Source: Phallus indusiatus (lineage: Eukaryota > Basidiomycota > Agaricomycetes > Phallales > Phallaceae). From it: a DNA stretch of 64,000 bases. The stretch's first letter is position 1, and each line of letters opens with the position of its first letter. The DNA lies in contig JAQFWX010000027.1 of assembly GCA_027605045.1 (NCBI GenBank), positions 556,742 through 620,741 of the forward strand. The letters are read 5' to 3'. Position numbers and translations under genes: made by a program. A model generated the notes under the pieces. That model saw nothing but the letters and a program-made list of their open reading frames with translations. It had not been told where the DNA came from and ran no database searches. Of the stretch, positions 10,560 through 23,315 are shown in pieces.

Positions 10560-13381
10560 ATGCAAGCTGTCAGCAGTTTACTCACGCCATTTGGTGTTAA
10601 TGGAAATGCCATTAGCGATACTCTGGTAAGAAGTATCATGTTCATCGTTCGGCCCGCCACAACTGACGTCGGACTGGTTGACTCTCAGAAACTCGTCGTT
10701 CTTGGTGGTACCGTCGAGACCGCTCGTCGCGCTTCTATGTCTGCATGGAATGGTTTCGTTGATTGTATGTTTTTGATTTTACGACGTTGTCCGATTCTTA
10801 CCTTCTTGACGTGTCCTTGCTTGTTTATTAAGCTTTCTTCCTTACCGCTACTTTCTCTGAAGAAGACTATCCATATGACTGGTGTGTTTTAATATTCCTT
10901 TTGAGCTTGCGCAAGAGTTAACTATGATTCTTTCTCAGGTTGATGCATTGGCTATCCAAGGCGAGCGCTTGATGCTTATGAATTCCCAAGTATAACGGCT
11001 TATTGTTTATTCCCTTTTAAAGCAACCCGCATGGGGGCGGTCCAGGGAATTTGAAATCAGCACTCGTTCTGCCGGAAGAGTCACCCTGAACTCGAGCACT
11101 GCGGGTGATATTGAAGACGAAGAATTCCCCGAGGATGACTCGCTTATTCATGGTCGTCGGAAACGCAAGGTCACGATCATGCCCTCTATGAGTAAGTGAA
11201 TACGGATACTGACTCTCGCATATGTCTGAATAATTAATTGTATTTGGTCGCGACAGACACCACTCATACTATCTATTATCGTGGCCACTGGTTGCGCATT
11301 ACCCGAACACAGCGATATCAGCACTATCATTGCCACGAACTCAAAGTTAGGTATGCATCCCCTCCCTAAATTAAACTTCCCTAAAGGAGCGTGATTAACC
11401 GGCATTCAAACCCCACAGTGTCATCGCAAGGAACAACACAGTTTTAAAGAAGGTCTGTCATTCTTTCCCGTGAGCTTCATCGATAATCGATTGATCTTCG
11501 GCGTCTAACAGCTCGTACTTGAGGCTAAGCGCACCTACGAAAAGGATGCAGAACATCGTGTTCATATTTTTGTTGCCGATGCGTCAGTTGATCAATTGGC
11601 ACTAACTTTAATTTTATACTAATCATCTACACATTATTAACGGTAGTCACGGCAATTGGCGATGGAACGGTGCTCGCCAAAAAAGGCCCATGACCAGCAT
11701 CGTTCTGGAACCGGGTATAAAAGAGATGATCCTGAATGATTGCAAGGATTTCCTACAGTCTGAGGATTGGTATGCCGAGCGTGGTGCGAATCAAGTCCCT
11801 CGTTCTTTCTTATTGAACTTGGTTGTTAATTATCTGTCAGGAATTCCCTTCCGTCGCGGCTATCTCTTACACGGTGTCCCGGGAAGGTATAGTGATTAGC
11901 TATTAGTGCTGTTTTATTGCTAAGCATGATCCTGCCCACAGTGGAAAAACGTCCCTAATTCACTCCCTGGCTGGTGAGCTTGGACTAGATATTTATGTCG
12001 TCAGTCTTTCCTCCAAGGGTATGAGCGACAACATGCTCGGCACTTTGATGGGAGATGTTCCTTCTCGTTGCATCGTTCTTCTTGAGGTCAGCATTCCTCT
12101 CCTTTTTGTTCGTACTCTATTAAAGTTCCGCTAGGATCTCGATGCTGCCTTTACCCGTGGCGTCTCTCGTGACGCTAACTCTACTGGAGCACCCATTACC
12201 AAAGACAACAACGCGACCAATAGCGGTACTGCCACAGCCGAAACCAAAGAGAACACCGACTCAGCCAACACTCTCAGTCTCAGCGGATTGTTGAATAGCC
12301 TCGACGGCGTGGCCGCCGCCGAGGGTCGGTAGGATAACTTCCTTCCTTACTTCCTCCAAAGGTCTGATCGTTTACAGACTCCTCTTCGCCACTACCAACC
12401 ATATCGAGCGCCTTGATCCTGCGTTGAGTCGACCTGGTCGTATGGATGTCTGGATAAACTTCACCAATGCTTCCAAATGGCAAGCTAAGGGCATTTTCAA
12501 ATGCTTCTTCCCTTATAAACCCAAACCTGTTGAGCCTTCAGTGAACGAGGATGGCGAAACCAAGGAACCTTCATCTGGTTATGACGCTGTGGGGTCAGCG
12601 GGTCGAAAAACCAGCCCTACTCATAATATTCCTTCGTTGAGTGAAGAAGAGCTAGATGAGCTTGCTGAACGTTTCTCACAAGCTATACCCGAAGATGAAT
12701 TCAGTGTAGGTTCTCATGCCGTGTTATTTTCCTTTGATCATATAATTGACTTCGATCCGTCACTCAGGTGGCCAGTCTACAAGGTTACCTTCTTAGAAAC
12801 AAAACTCGTCCGCGTGAATGTGTTGATGAGGTTAATGATTGGATTACCAAAGAACGTGAGACTCGCGCTAAACTAAAGAAGGAAAAGGAAGAGGTAAGTG
12901 CAATCATACTTTTTGAAGAAATTGATTCACGGTCTGTATAGAAAGAGGCTCGCGAAAAACAAGAGGTATGTACACGCAGGTGTCCCGAACCAGCTGTTAG
13001 TTGACATGTACCTCTCCATACTCAGGCAGAAGAAAAGGCTGCGGTGAGTTTAGCCTACAATAGTTTTTACTTTCAAAAATCTTACTCCTACTAAAGAAAG
13101 AAGCTAAAGAAAAGGCTGAGAAAGAAGCCAAGGAAAAGGCAGAGAAGGAAGCTAAGGATTCTACCAAGGTCGAGTCTGAGAAGACAGAGGTTCCTTCTCC
13201 TACAAACGTGTCTGCTGACTCCGAACAACCTAGTGAGACTGTCGCATCTCCAGCCGAGACTGCCCCTCTGGAGTGTGATGCCGAAAGCGTTTCTGCTGAT
13301 GAATCCACTCCGTCGTCCGGTTCAATTTGTGAAAAATGGGTAGCTGTAAGTCCAAAGCAACCCGAAACTTCCGGCTCCTAA
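10560..13381 (+). CDS. BCS1-type mitochondrial AAA ATPase
   Basis: BCS1 proteins sit in the mitochondrial inner membrane and move folded Rieske Fe-S protein across it for complex III assembly. The BCS1-N region shows YPYDWLMHWLSKQ then [11 protein letters not shown]. The AAA core has Walker A GVPGSGKTS, Walker B CIVLLEDLDAA, and the sensor/arginine segment [21 protein letters not shown]. After the AAA domain comes a long Lys/Glu-rich tail and an acidic Ser/Thr tail, longer than in yeast Bcs1. More than ten introns are inferred. One has a GC donor (10961-11022). Two exons in the tail are only 24 and 18 nt (12942-12965, 13026-13043). Fungi carry several BCS1 paralogues; the long charged tail suggests this may be one of them, so I give no symbol. 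Confidence 0.92.
10961..11022 (+). other. GC-AG intron in the BCS1-like gene
   Basis: Donor CCAAG|GCGAGC, acceptor TTAAAG|CAA. It joins WLSK to [11 protein letters not shown]. Reading on through gives a TGA within a few codons. Confidence 0.75.
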
Positions 13382-13828
13382 GGTTGTTTGCAAATACACG
13401 TCGTATATATATATGTTCATCTGCAGAAACTTCGTCTCGTTTGCTTCCTTTCTCATTTTTTGGAGCGATTCCTGTTTTAAAAGAATCCAGTTGATCTGTC
13501 GGTATGACCTATAACGCCCTGTCATTACGATTTTTTTCCCTTCAAGCTGTAGCAAATTCATTCCATTTCACTTTCATCATCCATTTTTCTCTGGTCATTA
13601 GAGCTGACCCTGTCCTAGACATAGTTACCCTCGCAATAAATAGTTTTCAATTTTTTAAACACTTCAGCATCACTTGTATTGTGCACGGTTTCAGTAAAAA
13701 TTTAGGTCAAAGTATTGGTTCATATCAACCTCAATAGGTCAGGTACTTTTGTGTGATACGAGATACATAGTGATGGATAGCATATGTCGTAAGACAGGCG
13801 CATATGTAGCATATGTAACTTCAATCAA
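13382..13828. other. Convergent intergenic region
   Basis: 3' ends of the BCS1-like gene (+) and eL34 (-) face each other here. AT-rich, no coding support. Confidence 0.5.
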
Positions 13829-14287
13829 CTATTTCCGGCCCCCTTGAGCTTGCGACTTGATGACCTTCTTCACAATTTTAGCCTCCTCTACCAAAAACGC
13901 TCGGACAATTCTGAGAAAGTGCGTAAATGAGGAGAGAGTAGGACATGCATGGTAAGGTGACTTACCGTGATTTCACACAGTCGCCGCAACGACTTCCTCC
14001 ATATGCACGGGTCACTGTCTTTTGACGTTTGGAAATAGTAGCATATTGACGCGGTCGCAGGACGGGGACCTAAAAAGAAGTACCCAAATTCAGCCTTATG
14101 TAGATACGGCGGGTGAACAAGTACATACTCCTGCAAGTGGTTCACCACAGTCACCACATTTAGGTGCTGAAGGTAGCTTTTTTAGGTGCTGATACCGTAA
14201 CTTTCCACCGGGTGTTTTGATAATTCGCCGAGAGTTCGACAAGGTGTTGTAGGGATTACGTTTGCGGAGAGTAACACGTTGGGCCAT
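13829..14287 (-). CDS. RPL34: 60S ribosomal protein eL34
   Basis: Large-subunit ribosomal protein of about 114 residues. It starts MAQRVTLRKRNPYNT and carries the family's zinc-ribbon cysteines in CGDCGEP and RCGDC, then ends AKIVKKVIKSQAQGGRK. Three coding exons are joined by two short GT-AG introns. A further non-coding intron in the leader is plausible at about 14338-14415, starting GTTTGT on the minus strand, which is common for ribosomal protein genes. I chose the ATG at 14287 because family members start at MAQR; the frame is open upstream. Confidence 0.98.
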
Positions 14288-14603
14288 AGAGAACTGGAGA
14301 TGATTTTTTAGACCAAACAAAAACAAAAGAAGAGCCTAGAGAAAACTCAAACTTACAAAACGACTATGGGATGATTAGATATCTAATTGAATGAAAAAAG
14401 TACAAACAAACCTTGCGGCGAGCTGAAGAAGTGGTGTGTCGGTGTCGGAGTAAGCTTTGTCACGCAAACTAGTACAGTTGCTTAGTCATCCACTGCACTA
14501 GTCACAGGGACGCATTTCTTGCTTGAGCCACATTTGGATTTGAACAGTTATGAATATCATTTGAGCGTGTGCGTATATAATATAAACATGCAGACAGAAA
14601 AGT
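14288..14603. other. Leader and promoter of eL34, and 3' flank of DNM1
   Basis: Contains the probable non-coding leader intron of eL34 and the DNM1 3' end. No other feature is seen. Confidence 0.45.
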
Positions 14604-17438
14604 CTATGTTGATTTTAAAGTTATCTCGGACAATGTTTTGAAAGCCTCCCTGTAAGCTTCCAGCAGGGCCTTCACTCGTGCCCTTTCATTGACGATGGAT
14701 TCGTCCTCGTGCAGTAGTTCACCAAATAGTTCTGGTTTGTACAAGGCCGACACTAAACGAGCCTGAACATGTTCCGCCGTGTGGTTTACCATGAAATGCA
14801 TAATGGCTTTTGGGACCAGGTCAAGGATCATCTGCCGGACGATATTAAAATACGATGCAATAAACGAACGGACTAGCGTCGTTTCCATCTCTTCACGGGG
14901 TGATAAAGTTAACGGTCCATTATCCGAAGGATTCTAAAAGAGTATAAATCGGACCTCAAGATGGATATTCCCGGGATAAACTTACAGCTTCAATGTGCTT
15001 GTCCAAGCTTTTCATTTCGAAGGCGACAGCGTTTCCGTCTAGCGGTGCTTTAGGAAGCGACTGCGAAGCCTCTGTAGAAGCTTGTACCGTTGTCGCCGTA
15101 ACTTCTGCGAAAGCCTTTGCGGTCGCATGGGTATGTGTTACGTGATGAACATGATGTTGTGGGACGTGGTGAACGGGATTAGACGATCCTGCGCTTCCAC
15201 TTGAACCGGCCTGGCCGAAAAAATATCTCATAACACTGTCCCGAGCTGAAGTATGTGTAGTGGTGGGGGAGTAGCCTCCGTCTTGAGCGTAACTTGCTCT
15301 TTGCGCTACTAATGAACCTGCAGAAGCACGACCGCGGTCTTGAAGTGGGGGAGACGAGACAGAACGAGCATCTCGATGAATGCCGTTAATATGCTTGGAA
15401 CTGGACACTACCACATCGTCTTCATCTTCCTCTTCTTCGCTTTCACTTTGTACGGGTTCGGTAGATGATGGCTTGAATTAATGAGTTTCTCTGATCACTG
15501 ATATAACGAGATGCTTCTCACCCTGAGTAGGGAATTAATTTCGTGCCGCTTTGTTGATGGTGGTTGAACATGGCGTGATGCAGCCGCCATTGCTTGTGAG
15601 CCCGTCACAAACGCCGGGTGATTGGTATTGATATAAGCCGCCTGAATGTCAATCAAGCTTTGCGTATACGCTGAAGTCGGCCCCAGTCGTTCACGAAGTA
15701 GTTCTGAAATAACTTCGATAAGCTGTGAGTGCAGCTTTGGAAACCTTTGTAGTTCCTATTGAGTCAATAATTGAGTATAAAAATCTGGTGATAGTAGTCG
15801 ATTCCTCACCTGACTTGTGCAATTATGACAAATTTTAACAAGTTCTTCGTACACTAGTTCTACGCATCTAAGACTAGGCGCTTCAAGAAGTTTGATTTGA
15901 GGTTTTACCAAAAGGTCGAAAGCAGCTTCCGGTACGAAAAGACTGGGCCTTGGACCAGTTGAATTACGAATGGCAGTTCGAATATCTTGTGTCGTCAAAT
16001 TGCCAGTGGCATTAATAGAGTTGAGGGCATTTCCAAAAACATCATTAAAAATATAATATATGCGGGCACCGCCGGAGAGTTCTTTTGTTGAGATAGCGAC
16101 GGTTGTTCCTTCCACGGATGAAATAAAGTCGCGAGCAAACTGCGTCATAAGCCGTAGTACTAGGGGGCCCTGACCATGAGTATCAAAGGCAGCCGAGTCC
16201 CCAAAGGCGTTCAACTCTTGTTGTGTTTGTCCCATTAAGGTATTGAGTCTGGCCTTCATGTCGGGAAGCTTCTCTCGAATATGATTCAAGAGAACATGGT
16301 TGAGCGTTTTAGAGAGATACTTAGTACCCTGCTTATGCGCGATAGTTCGATAGGCAGGATGGTTTGCGAAGAAAAGGGATTCTGCGGCAAGCGCGTCCGA
16401 CATTGTGCGTTCTGAGTTGATGTCCTGTTGTGACCGATTGACAACACCGATGAACCCAAGTTTTAAAGGGTATATACGCCCATTTAACACATCCGATGCG
16501 TTGGTGCCAGCGTCCATCAAATCCAATTTAGTGAGTATTCCAATTGTACGCCGACCTTGAGGATCCACTGAACGTGCTACCTTCAGAGATTCCGAATTAG
16601 CAATATCAACGTTGGCAGGTGAAACGGCAAGAATAACACTAGGGACAGTCTCAGAAAGAAGGTAAAGCAAGTAGAGGGGGGGAATAGAACAAACCAGTTG
16701 GGCTTCGATATATAGTCAAGGACCAGATTTCGTATCTGTCTTTCTATGTCGGTAGGCTGATCTCCCACAGGAATCTAAAATGACTATACTTAATAAAAAT
16801 GCGTTTCTCCATAGTAATTAGGTGCTCACTTTTGTCAAACCTGGTAAATCCACTAAGGTAAGATCGAGAACATTGGGGCTGTAAATTCGTAAATGGATGG
16901 GGCTTTTGCTAATTCCTTTATTTTGACCGGCTAGTCTGTAAGTTTCGGCTTCAATTTCCCTGCGAATTTCGTGAAAATCAGTGAACCGGCGGTCCACATG
17001 AAGAAATTGGCCCCATTCGGAATACGGAGAAGTCGGACGCGACTCAGAGTCAGAGGAAGATAATGGGGTATTGATGAGCTGCAGCACAAGAGGACACCTG
17101 GTCACAATTCCTTGTCCCCGTGGTAAGAAATCGCGCCCGACAATACTATCAACGGTACGGTTAAGTTTCGGTATGGTATTGCTCTGAATGAGCATTCGTA
17201 GACTTACTTTTCCAAAACACTGGATTTTCCGGAAGACTGGCTGCCTACCTAAACACTTGTTAGAATATCATTAAAATTAAAATTGAAACTCTAAGCTTAC
17301 TACAACCAGCTGAGGCATATCCAGTTCGCCACCTGCGCGTTTCCGTCAGCAGGACAAATGAGAATGAAACGAGCTCATACCGAGATTGGCGAACGTATCC
17401 TGTAGCCTGTTTACAAGCTGGATGAGATCGCTATCCAT
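14604..17438 (-). CDS. DNM1: Dynamin-related GTPase, DNM1/DRP1 type
   Basis: Large GTPase that constricts mitochondria and peroxisomes. It starts [17 protein letters not shown]1 is [13 protein letters not shown]3 is in [10 protein letters not shown] and G4 is [35 protein letters not shown] and [16 protein letters not shown] match DNM1 better than VPS1. The middle domain leads to a variable insert (exon at 14992-15414) rich in Ser and His ([11 protein letters not shown]). The GTPase effector domain is the last exon (14604-14888). At least six introns are inferred; the protein is about 800 residues. Divergent from STT3, with 178 bp between start codons. Confidence 0.95.
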
Positions 17439-17616
17439 GGCGGTCGTCGCCCTCTGAGAGTTAGCGATATAAAAATTGTCAGTCGCGACGACAAAATAAC
17501 CGAGGAAGGGTGGTAATACGAGCTTGTGGGCGTGTATGGGCCAAGCGCGTCTGAACGCTTGGACTACAGGACACGTCGACGACGAAGGAACGTCCGGTCG
17601 TCGTCCATATCCTATA
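17439..17616. promoter_or_regulatory. Shared divergent promoter, DNM1 and STT3
   Basis: Only 178 bp separate the two start codons. Open frames cross this spacer on both strands but do not match either family's N-terminus. Confidence 0.5.
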
Positions 17617-20538
17617 ATGCCTACAGCATACTCTTTACCGTCTACACTGTCTCGCGAAACAGTAACAAATACTGCTTCACTCATTCGGATCGTCGCTCTC
17701 TGTTTCATTTCTGGTGCAGCCATTGCATCTCGTCTTTTTGCTGTTATTAATTTTGAAAGTATCATTCACGAGTTGTAAGCCTATTTTTGCTAAACCCTGA
17801 TAAATTTATTATAATATTGAATAATACTCCCTCAGTGACCCATGGTTTAACTAGTTCGTATCGAATCTCATTATCTTTAGCTGTAGAGAGACTGAGAGCC
17901 TCTCTAGCCGGGCTACGAGAATCTTGGCCTCAAAAGGATTCTATGTAAGAGTCACTGCCTTTTGAACTTACGGCACCTCTTATGCACCATAGGAATTCTG
18001 GAATTGGTTTGACCCAACGGCCTGGTATCCTCTAGGACGTGTTGTTGGTGGTACAATTTACCCCGGGCTCATGGCAACCAGTGGTGTCATCTACAATTTT
18101 CTCCATGCATTCAATTTACCGGTTGATATCCGAAACATATGCGTTTTACTTGCACCGGGCTTCAGTGCCCTTACTGCTTGGGCTACTTATATGTGAGCTA
18201 AAACAACCAGTCTTTCTTTTTTTTAAAAAACCAAAGCTGAATGATGTTAGGTTCACAAAAGAGATGAAAGACGAAAGCGCTGGTCTTCTAGCCGCCGTCT
18301 TCATCGGTATAGCACCTGGTTATATTTCACGTTCCGTGGCGGGTTCATACGACAATGAAGCAATTGCGATCTTTTTGCTTATGTTTACCTTCTACCTCTG
18401 GATCAAGGCCCTCAAACACGGAAGTGCATTCTTCGGGACAGGCGCTGCCATCTTTTACTTCTATATGGTTGCCGCTTGGGGTAAGTATGGATCTTGCTGA
18501 AATAGATATGATAATCATATTCTCTAGGTGGTTACGCCTTCATTACCAACATGATTCCTCTTCATGCTCTGACTCTAATTCTGATGGGAAGATTCAGCAA
18601 CCGTTTATACGTGGCTTACAGCTCTTGGTACGCCATTGGCACCCTGGCTAGTATGCAGGTACCATTTGTAGGATTTCAACCTGTGAGGACTAGTGAGCAC
18701 ATGGGCGCCCTTGGTATGCTGCTTTCCCTTTGGTAGTTTGAAGAAACTCAAAATATATGTCTCTCTAGGCGTCTTTGGGCTGATTCAACTTGTCGCCTTT
18801 ACCGATCTTGTACGCTCTCATGTGGGATCCCGCCAATTCCAGTCGCTTCTACGCGTCTCGTTGATCAGTATTAGTGCCGTTGGCGTTCTTATATTTGGTG
18901 TTCTCACGATGAAGGGCTGGATCGCGCCTTGGACTGGTCGCTTTTACTCTTTATGGGATACCGGTTATGCTAAAAAGTAACGTTATAACTGTTTATTCAA
19001 ATTTAATAGCTGATTTCTGAAAGGTATATTCCAATCATTGCATCCGTATCGGAGCATCAACCTACAGCCTGGAGCTCCTTCTTCATGGACCTTCACTTTT
19101 TGATTTTCACTTTTCCCGCAGGAGTAGTCTTCTGCTTCAAAGAACTTCGTGATGAGCACGTTTTCGTGATTATTTACGCAGTGGTATCGTCTTACTTTGC
19201 TGGTGTAATGGTTCGGCTTATGCTGACCCTTACACCGGTCGTTTGTATCGCTTCTGCCATCGCCATTTCTAATCTCTTGGACGTGTATATCGATCCCACG
19301 GTGCCACAAATTCCCAACGAGAACGATGATAAGGATTCTTCCGTGAGCGAGGTTGGTTCCAATAGTGGTAATCCTACTTCTACACCCTCAAAGAAGGAGA
19401 AGAAGAAGGCGGCTGCAGCTCCTCCAGCTAACAATCTCACTTCCTTCCTCGCACCTAATTCGGCGACAAAGCAAGCCACGAATAAAGCAACTCCGATAGG
19501 AATATTTGGAACAGATACCAGGATCATTGTTGTAGCAAACGTGATCTTCTTACTCTTATTCTTTGTTCAGCACTGTACATATGTCACCTCGACCTCCTAC
19601 TCTTCTCCATCTGTCGTGTTGGCATCGCGTAATCCCGACGGAAGTCAACATATTATTGATGATTACCGAGAAGCCTACTATTGGCTACGACAGAACACTC
19701 CTAAGGACGCTGTTGTTATGAGTTGGTGGGATTACGGTTACCAGATTGCTGGTATGGCGGACCGACCGACGCTTGTTGATAATAATACCTGGAATAACAG
19801 TCAGTGTCATGAAAACCTTGTTGTGTATAGTGCTTATTGATTTCTCCAGCTCATATCGCTACTGTGGGAAAAGCCATGTCCTCAAAAGAAGAAATTGCCT
19901 ATCCCATTTTAAGAAAACACGATGTGGACTACGTCCTTGTCATCTTCGGCGGCCTTTTGGGTTACTCCGGTGATGATATAAATAAATTCCTTTGGATGGT
20001 TCGTATCGCACAAGGTGTATGGCCTGACGAGATTCAAGAACCGAACTATTTCACTCCACGAGGTGAATACCGAGTAGATGATCAAGCTAGCCCTGCCATG
20101 CGAGAAAGCTTAATGTACAAAATGTCTTACTATAGGCAAGTACTTGCAATACCCGTATTCGTTTATGATTTAATGGACGTTTCTCACCCTAGATTCAACG
20201 AACTGTTTGGGAATTCACAAGCAGTAGATCGGGTTCGCAACCAGCGCATGCCCGGAGTGGGACCAACCTTGGATTATGTCGGTTAGTACTTAGTATCTAC
20301 CTTCATCTCCATGAACAAACCTGACATCACCTCAGAGGAAGCATTCACTTCGGAAAATTGGATTGTGAGAGGTCTTACATTTTGCAAAAGAATGAGGTGC
20401 TAATTACCCATACAGGTCCGCATATATAAAGTCAAAAAGGAAGACATCCTTGGTCGCGATCTCAAAAGTGCAAATGCCTTTGATGAAGGCAAGAAGCGAA
20501 GGCGAACACGTCCTGGAAGTCGCCGACGAGCGATCTAG
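17617..20538 (+). CDS. STT3: Oligosaccharyltransferase catalytic subunit STT3
   Basis: ER membrane enzyme that transfers the lipid-linked glycan to Asn in N-x-S/T. It starts [16 protein letters not shown], then [20 protein letters not shown] and HELDPWFNYRAT (first D-x-D-like motif). [31 protein letters not shown] and [12 protein letters not shown] follow. The catalytic WWDYG is in MSWWDYGYQ. It ends in a basic tail ([15 protein letters not shown]) with the TAG at 20536. Multiple transmembrane helices are visible through the first two thirds. About ten short introns are inferred. The loop at about 19330-19500 is Ser/Lys/Ala-rich and species-specific. An in-frame upstream start has no family support. 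Confidence 0.98.
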
Positions 20539-21173
20539 GTTCAAACGTCTCAACAAGCTTAAGTATAAAATATTTATAGGTAGTTTTTATAAAAATGTCA
20601 TTTTAAGAACGCCGGATTGATATCACAGAAAGTGAACTCGTGAGTCCGAGTGTGTTAAACTCTGAAACATTCGGTCCCATCGAATGTATAAAGGCTTGCG
20701 AGAAGGTCAGAGTGTAAGGTGCCGATGATCGTCTGGGTGGATAACATCTGTGTGTTTAGCTATTTGTGAGACGTAGTATATAGATAGCCGGGTGAGATGC
20801 GAAGAGAGGAAGGGAAATTCTTGGGTATGTAAACCCAAGGACATGTGCTTGACAACCCGACGACAAAGCGATCTGACACATGTTATTCTTGCATACGCAT
20901 ACGAAACTTGAATACTTTGACTTCATAGGTATGGCAGGGCAACGTAATAAAGCAATACTGAGCAATATGGCAGATTATTGAAAAACCACGACGGGGAAAC
21001 CAGTCAGCTGTTTGCTTCTCATATTCACAACTACAAATCCAAGTTTGGATCAGCATATCAATATGTATTAATAATAGATGTTGGAGGTAAATAGCATTGT
21101 TGCACAAGTGATGAACGACAAATTGAAAGCAAAAAGATCGAATGAGAACGATAATAGAAAAAGAAAAACGAAT
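20539..21173. other. Convergent intergenic region
   Basis: 3' flanks of STT3 (+) and the serine-rich orphan (-). Short frames only; nothing recognised. Confidence 0.5.
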
Positions 21174-23315
21174 TTAATGAACGTAACGCATCTCTCTTAA
21201 ATAATTTAGAACATCACGCATGTGCACCGTTTGCATTGTCTTGGGACCTTTTGCACCTTCTTCCACAACAAGACGAACGACCCCCCGATGATAAAAATAT
21301 ACTACCGATGCCATTGCTTTCGGGGGCGAAGGCGATTTGGATAAGGAAGATGCAGCCGGTACTGTCGTTGGGGGAGTCTTTTGAGTAGTAGGCGGATCTG
21401 AATTCGCTTTTCTGGGGAGACGCCCTGTTGAATTTTGAGTAGACACCGGCAGCGAATTCGATGACGACGACGACGAATCCAAACTAGGTCTGTCGGATGA
21501 TGACGATGTCGGTTTCGGTTGCTGATCCAGCAGCAGCCAGCTCTCCAGAGCCTCGTCCGAATTCGCAGAAGTTGGGAATTTTGCATTGTCCTCCGCCGTC
21601 CGTGGTCGTGGCCGCGATGAAGGGCGAGGGCCTTTGGGTTTCATTTCCCGACGGGCAGTTCGGCCCGTTTGCCTATCATCTTCCGAAATCAAATTTTCGT
21701 CACCCCATATAGTAGTCTCCCCTCTGGTATGGCCGTATCGACGACGGGGCGAAGAATGTTGAGAGGTCGACGTTGAAGCAAAAGGAAAATCCTCATCTCT
21801 TCTCTGTTGGGAAGACGATGTTGGGGGAAGAGGGGGCGTGTCATTATCACTAACCGTTGCTTGGATACGACTTTCAGACGCAAGCGCTACAGCTGATCGT
21901 GTTTTCCGTAAATTATGTGCAGGAGGAGAAGGGGTATTGTCGCCATCTGATGATAAGCCCTTGTCGTGATCGTTACCAAGGGAAGGAGAATACAGAGAGC
22001 CTGTGAGGAGAAGTTAAGCATTCTTTGCAAAAAGAAAAAAAAAAGAGGGCAAGGACATACCTAGCTGTCGTTTCTCGACAGGAAACTTCCTTACACTCGC
22101 TGGACTTGGTAACATCGACTTTCTCAAAGGCTCTACCTCTGAACTGAAATGCATTCTTTCATCGTCCTCGCTGGTCTTCTCAACAATGATTGTATTACGT
22201 GATCGTACGACTTGAACGCCTTGTATACCCTCCAAGTCCTAAAACACATATGTCAGATTATCCAATTGCCTCCGATTATTTAACATAGAAGACGTACAGA
22301 CTTCCCGTGGACGGTATCGAATTGGGAGTGCATGGCAGTGTTTTTATCAAAGGATTCTGAATCTGAGCCTTTGTGTTTACCCTTGGAAAAACTCCACTCT
22401 GACCCTGCAAGCGATGTCAGCTGAATCGGGTAAGGCGTTTCGTCTGGAATAAAATTAAATAAGCCGTTTCATCCTGTAAGGGAGTGAACTGTTCTATGTA
22501 TAATAAACATTACCTTTAGTATTTAAACTGCCCGTTACGCCGTCTGTTTCGTGCGCGGGATCTGCGTCGTCAGTATTTTGTCCATCCGCTTCAGTTTCCT
22601 GTATGTCGGTATGATCGGGTCTAAACTTGGGCTTCCACAACCGTAGCATGGCTTTTGAGCGTTTTACTGTAACATCATTTGAAGATCCAACATTGGAAAC
22701 AGATATCGCGTTCTTCGTGTGCCCGCGAGGAGACCGTTCATGGTCCGCAAAAGTCATGACAGTCGATAAAGAGAGAGAACGTCCTTTGTGATTTGACATG
22801 GGTGAGGAAGGGGATGATTGGTGGTCGTAAAATATGAGCTCCCTTGGTACATCTTCGCCCAGACGTCGTTTGAGCTTTTCGAGTTTAACTCTACGAGCAT
22901 AAACCAGGGATGCAGATTTGTCTAACGCTTCGCCGTCGTCGGCATCCTCGTCATCCTCGTCAGACGGAATATTACTGAGAGAAGAATCTAGAGATAGGGT
23001 GGATTCGTTCTTTGGCGGCATGGGGATGCGGGATGACGACGGTGACGATGGCGTGAGGGGAAGGTCTTTGTCTTTGGAAAACTCCATTCGTTCAGTAACT
23101 CCTGAACTCTCGTCTTCGGGGCCTAACATTTGACGTAGCTTGCGTACCGACCTAACTCTCCTAGAGTGACTTGAGTAAACATTCGTACTCGAAGCGGACA
23201 AGTCGGTGAAAGAAGAGATTGAAGATGAATGTGAGTGGAGCGTAGCCGGGGCGGTAATTGCAGAGGTTATACCGCTCCTAATGCTGCTTGGGCGAGAGTG
23301 AGCGAGGTCCTTCAT
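21174..23315 (-). CDS. Uncharacterised serine-rich, mostly disordered protein
   Basis: I do not recognise a family. Four exons join cleanly in frame (introns about 22444-22507, 22240-22300 and 22008-22065), giving about 600 residues from the ATG at 23315. The protein is rich in Ser, Pro and acidic clusters with many S/T-P sites, suggesting a phosphorylated scaffold or nuclear protein. Two short basic helices look related to each other: RRVRSVRKLRQMLG near residue 55 and RRVKLEKLKRRLGEDVP near residue 145. An ordered-looking middle (DLEGIQGVQVVRSRNTIIVE) and the last 40 residues (VVYFYHRGVVRLVVEE to DVLNYLREMRYVH) are hydrophobic-patterned and probably folded. Function unknown. Confidence 0.75.

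Noticed and set aside
17524..17616. Upstream in-frame extension of STT3
   Set aside because: It overlaps the DNM1 promoter and does not match the family start, which is near MPTAYSLP.
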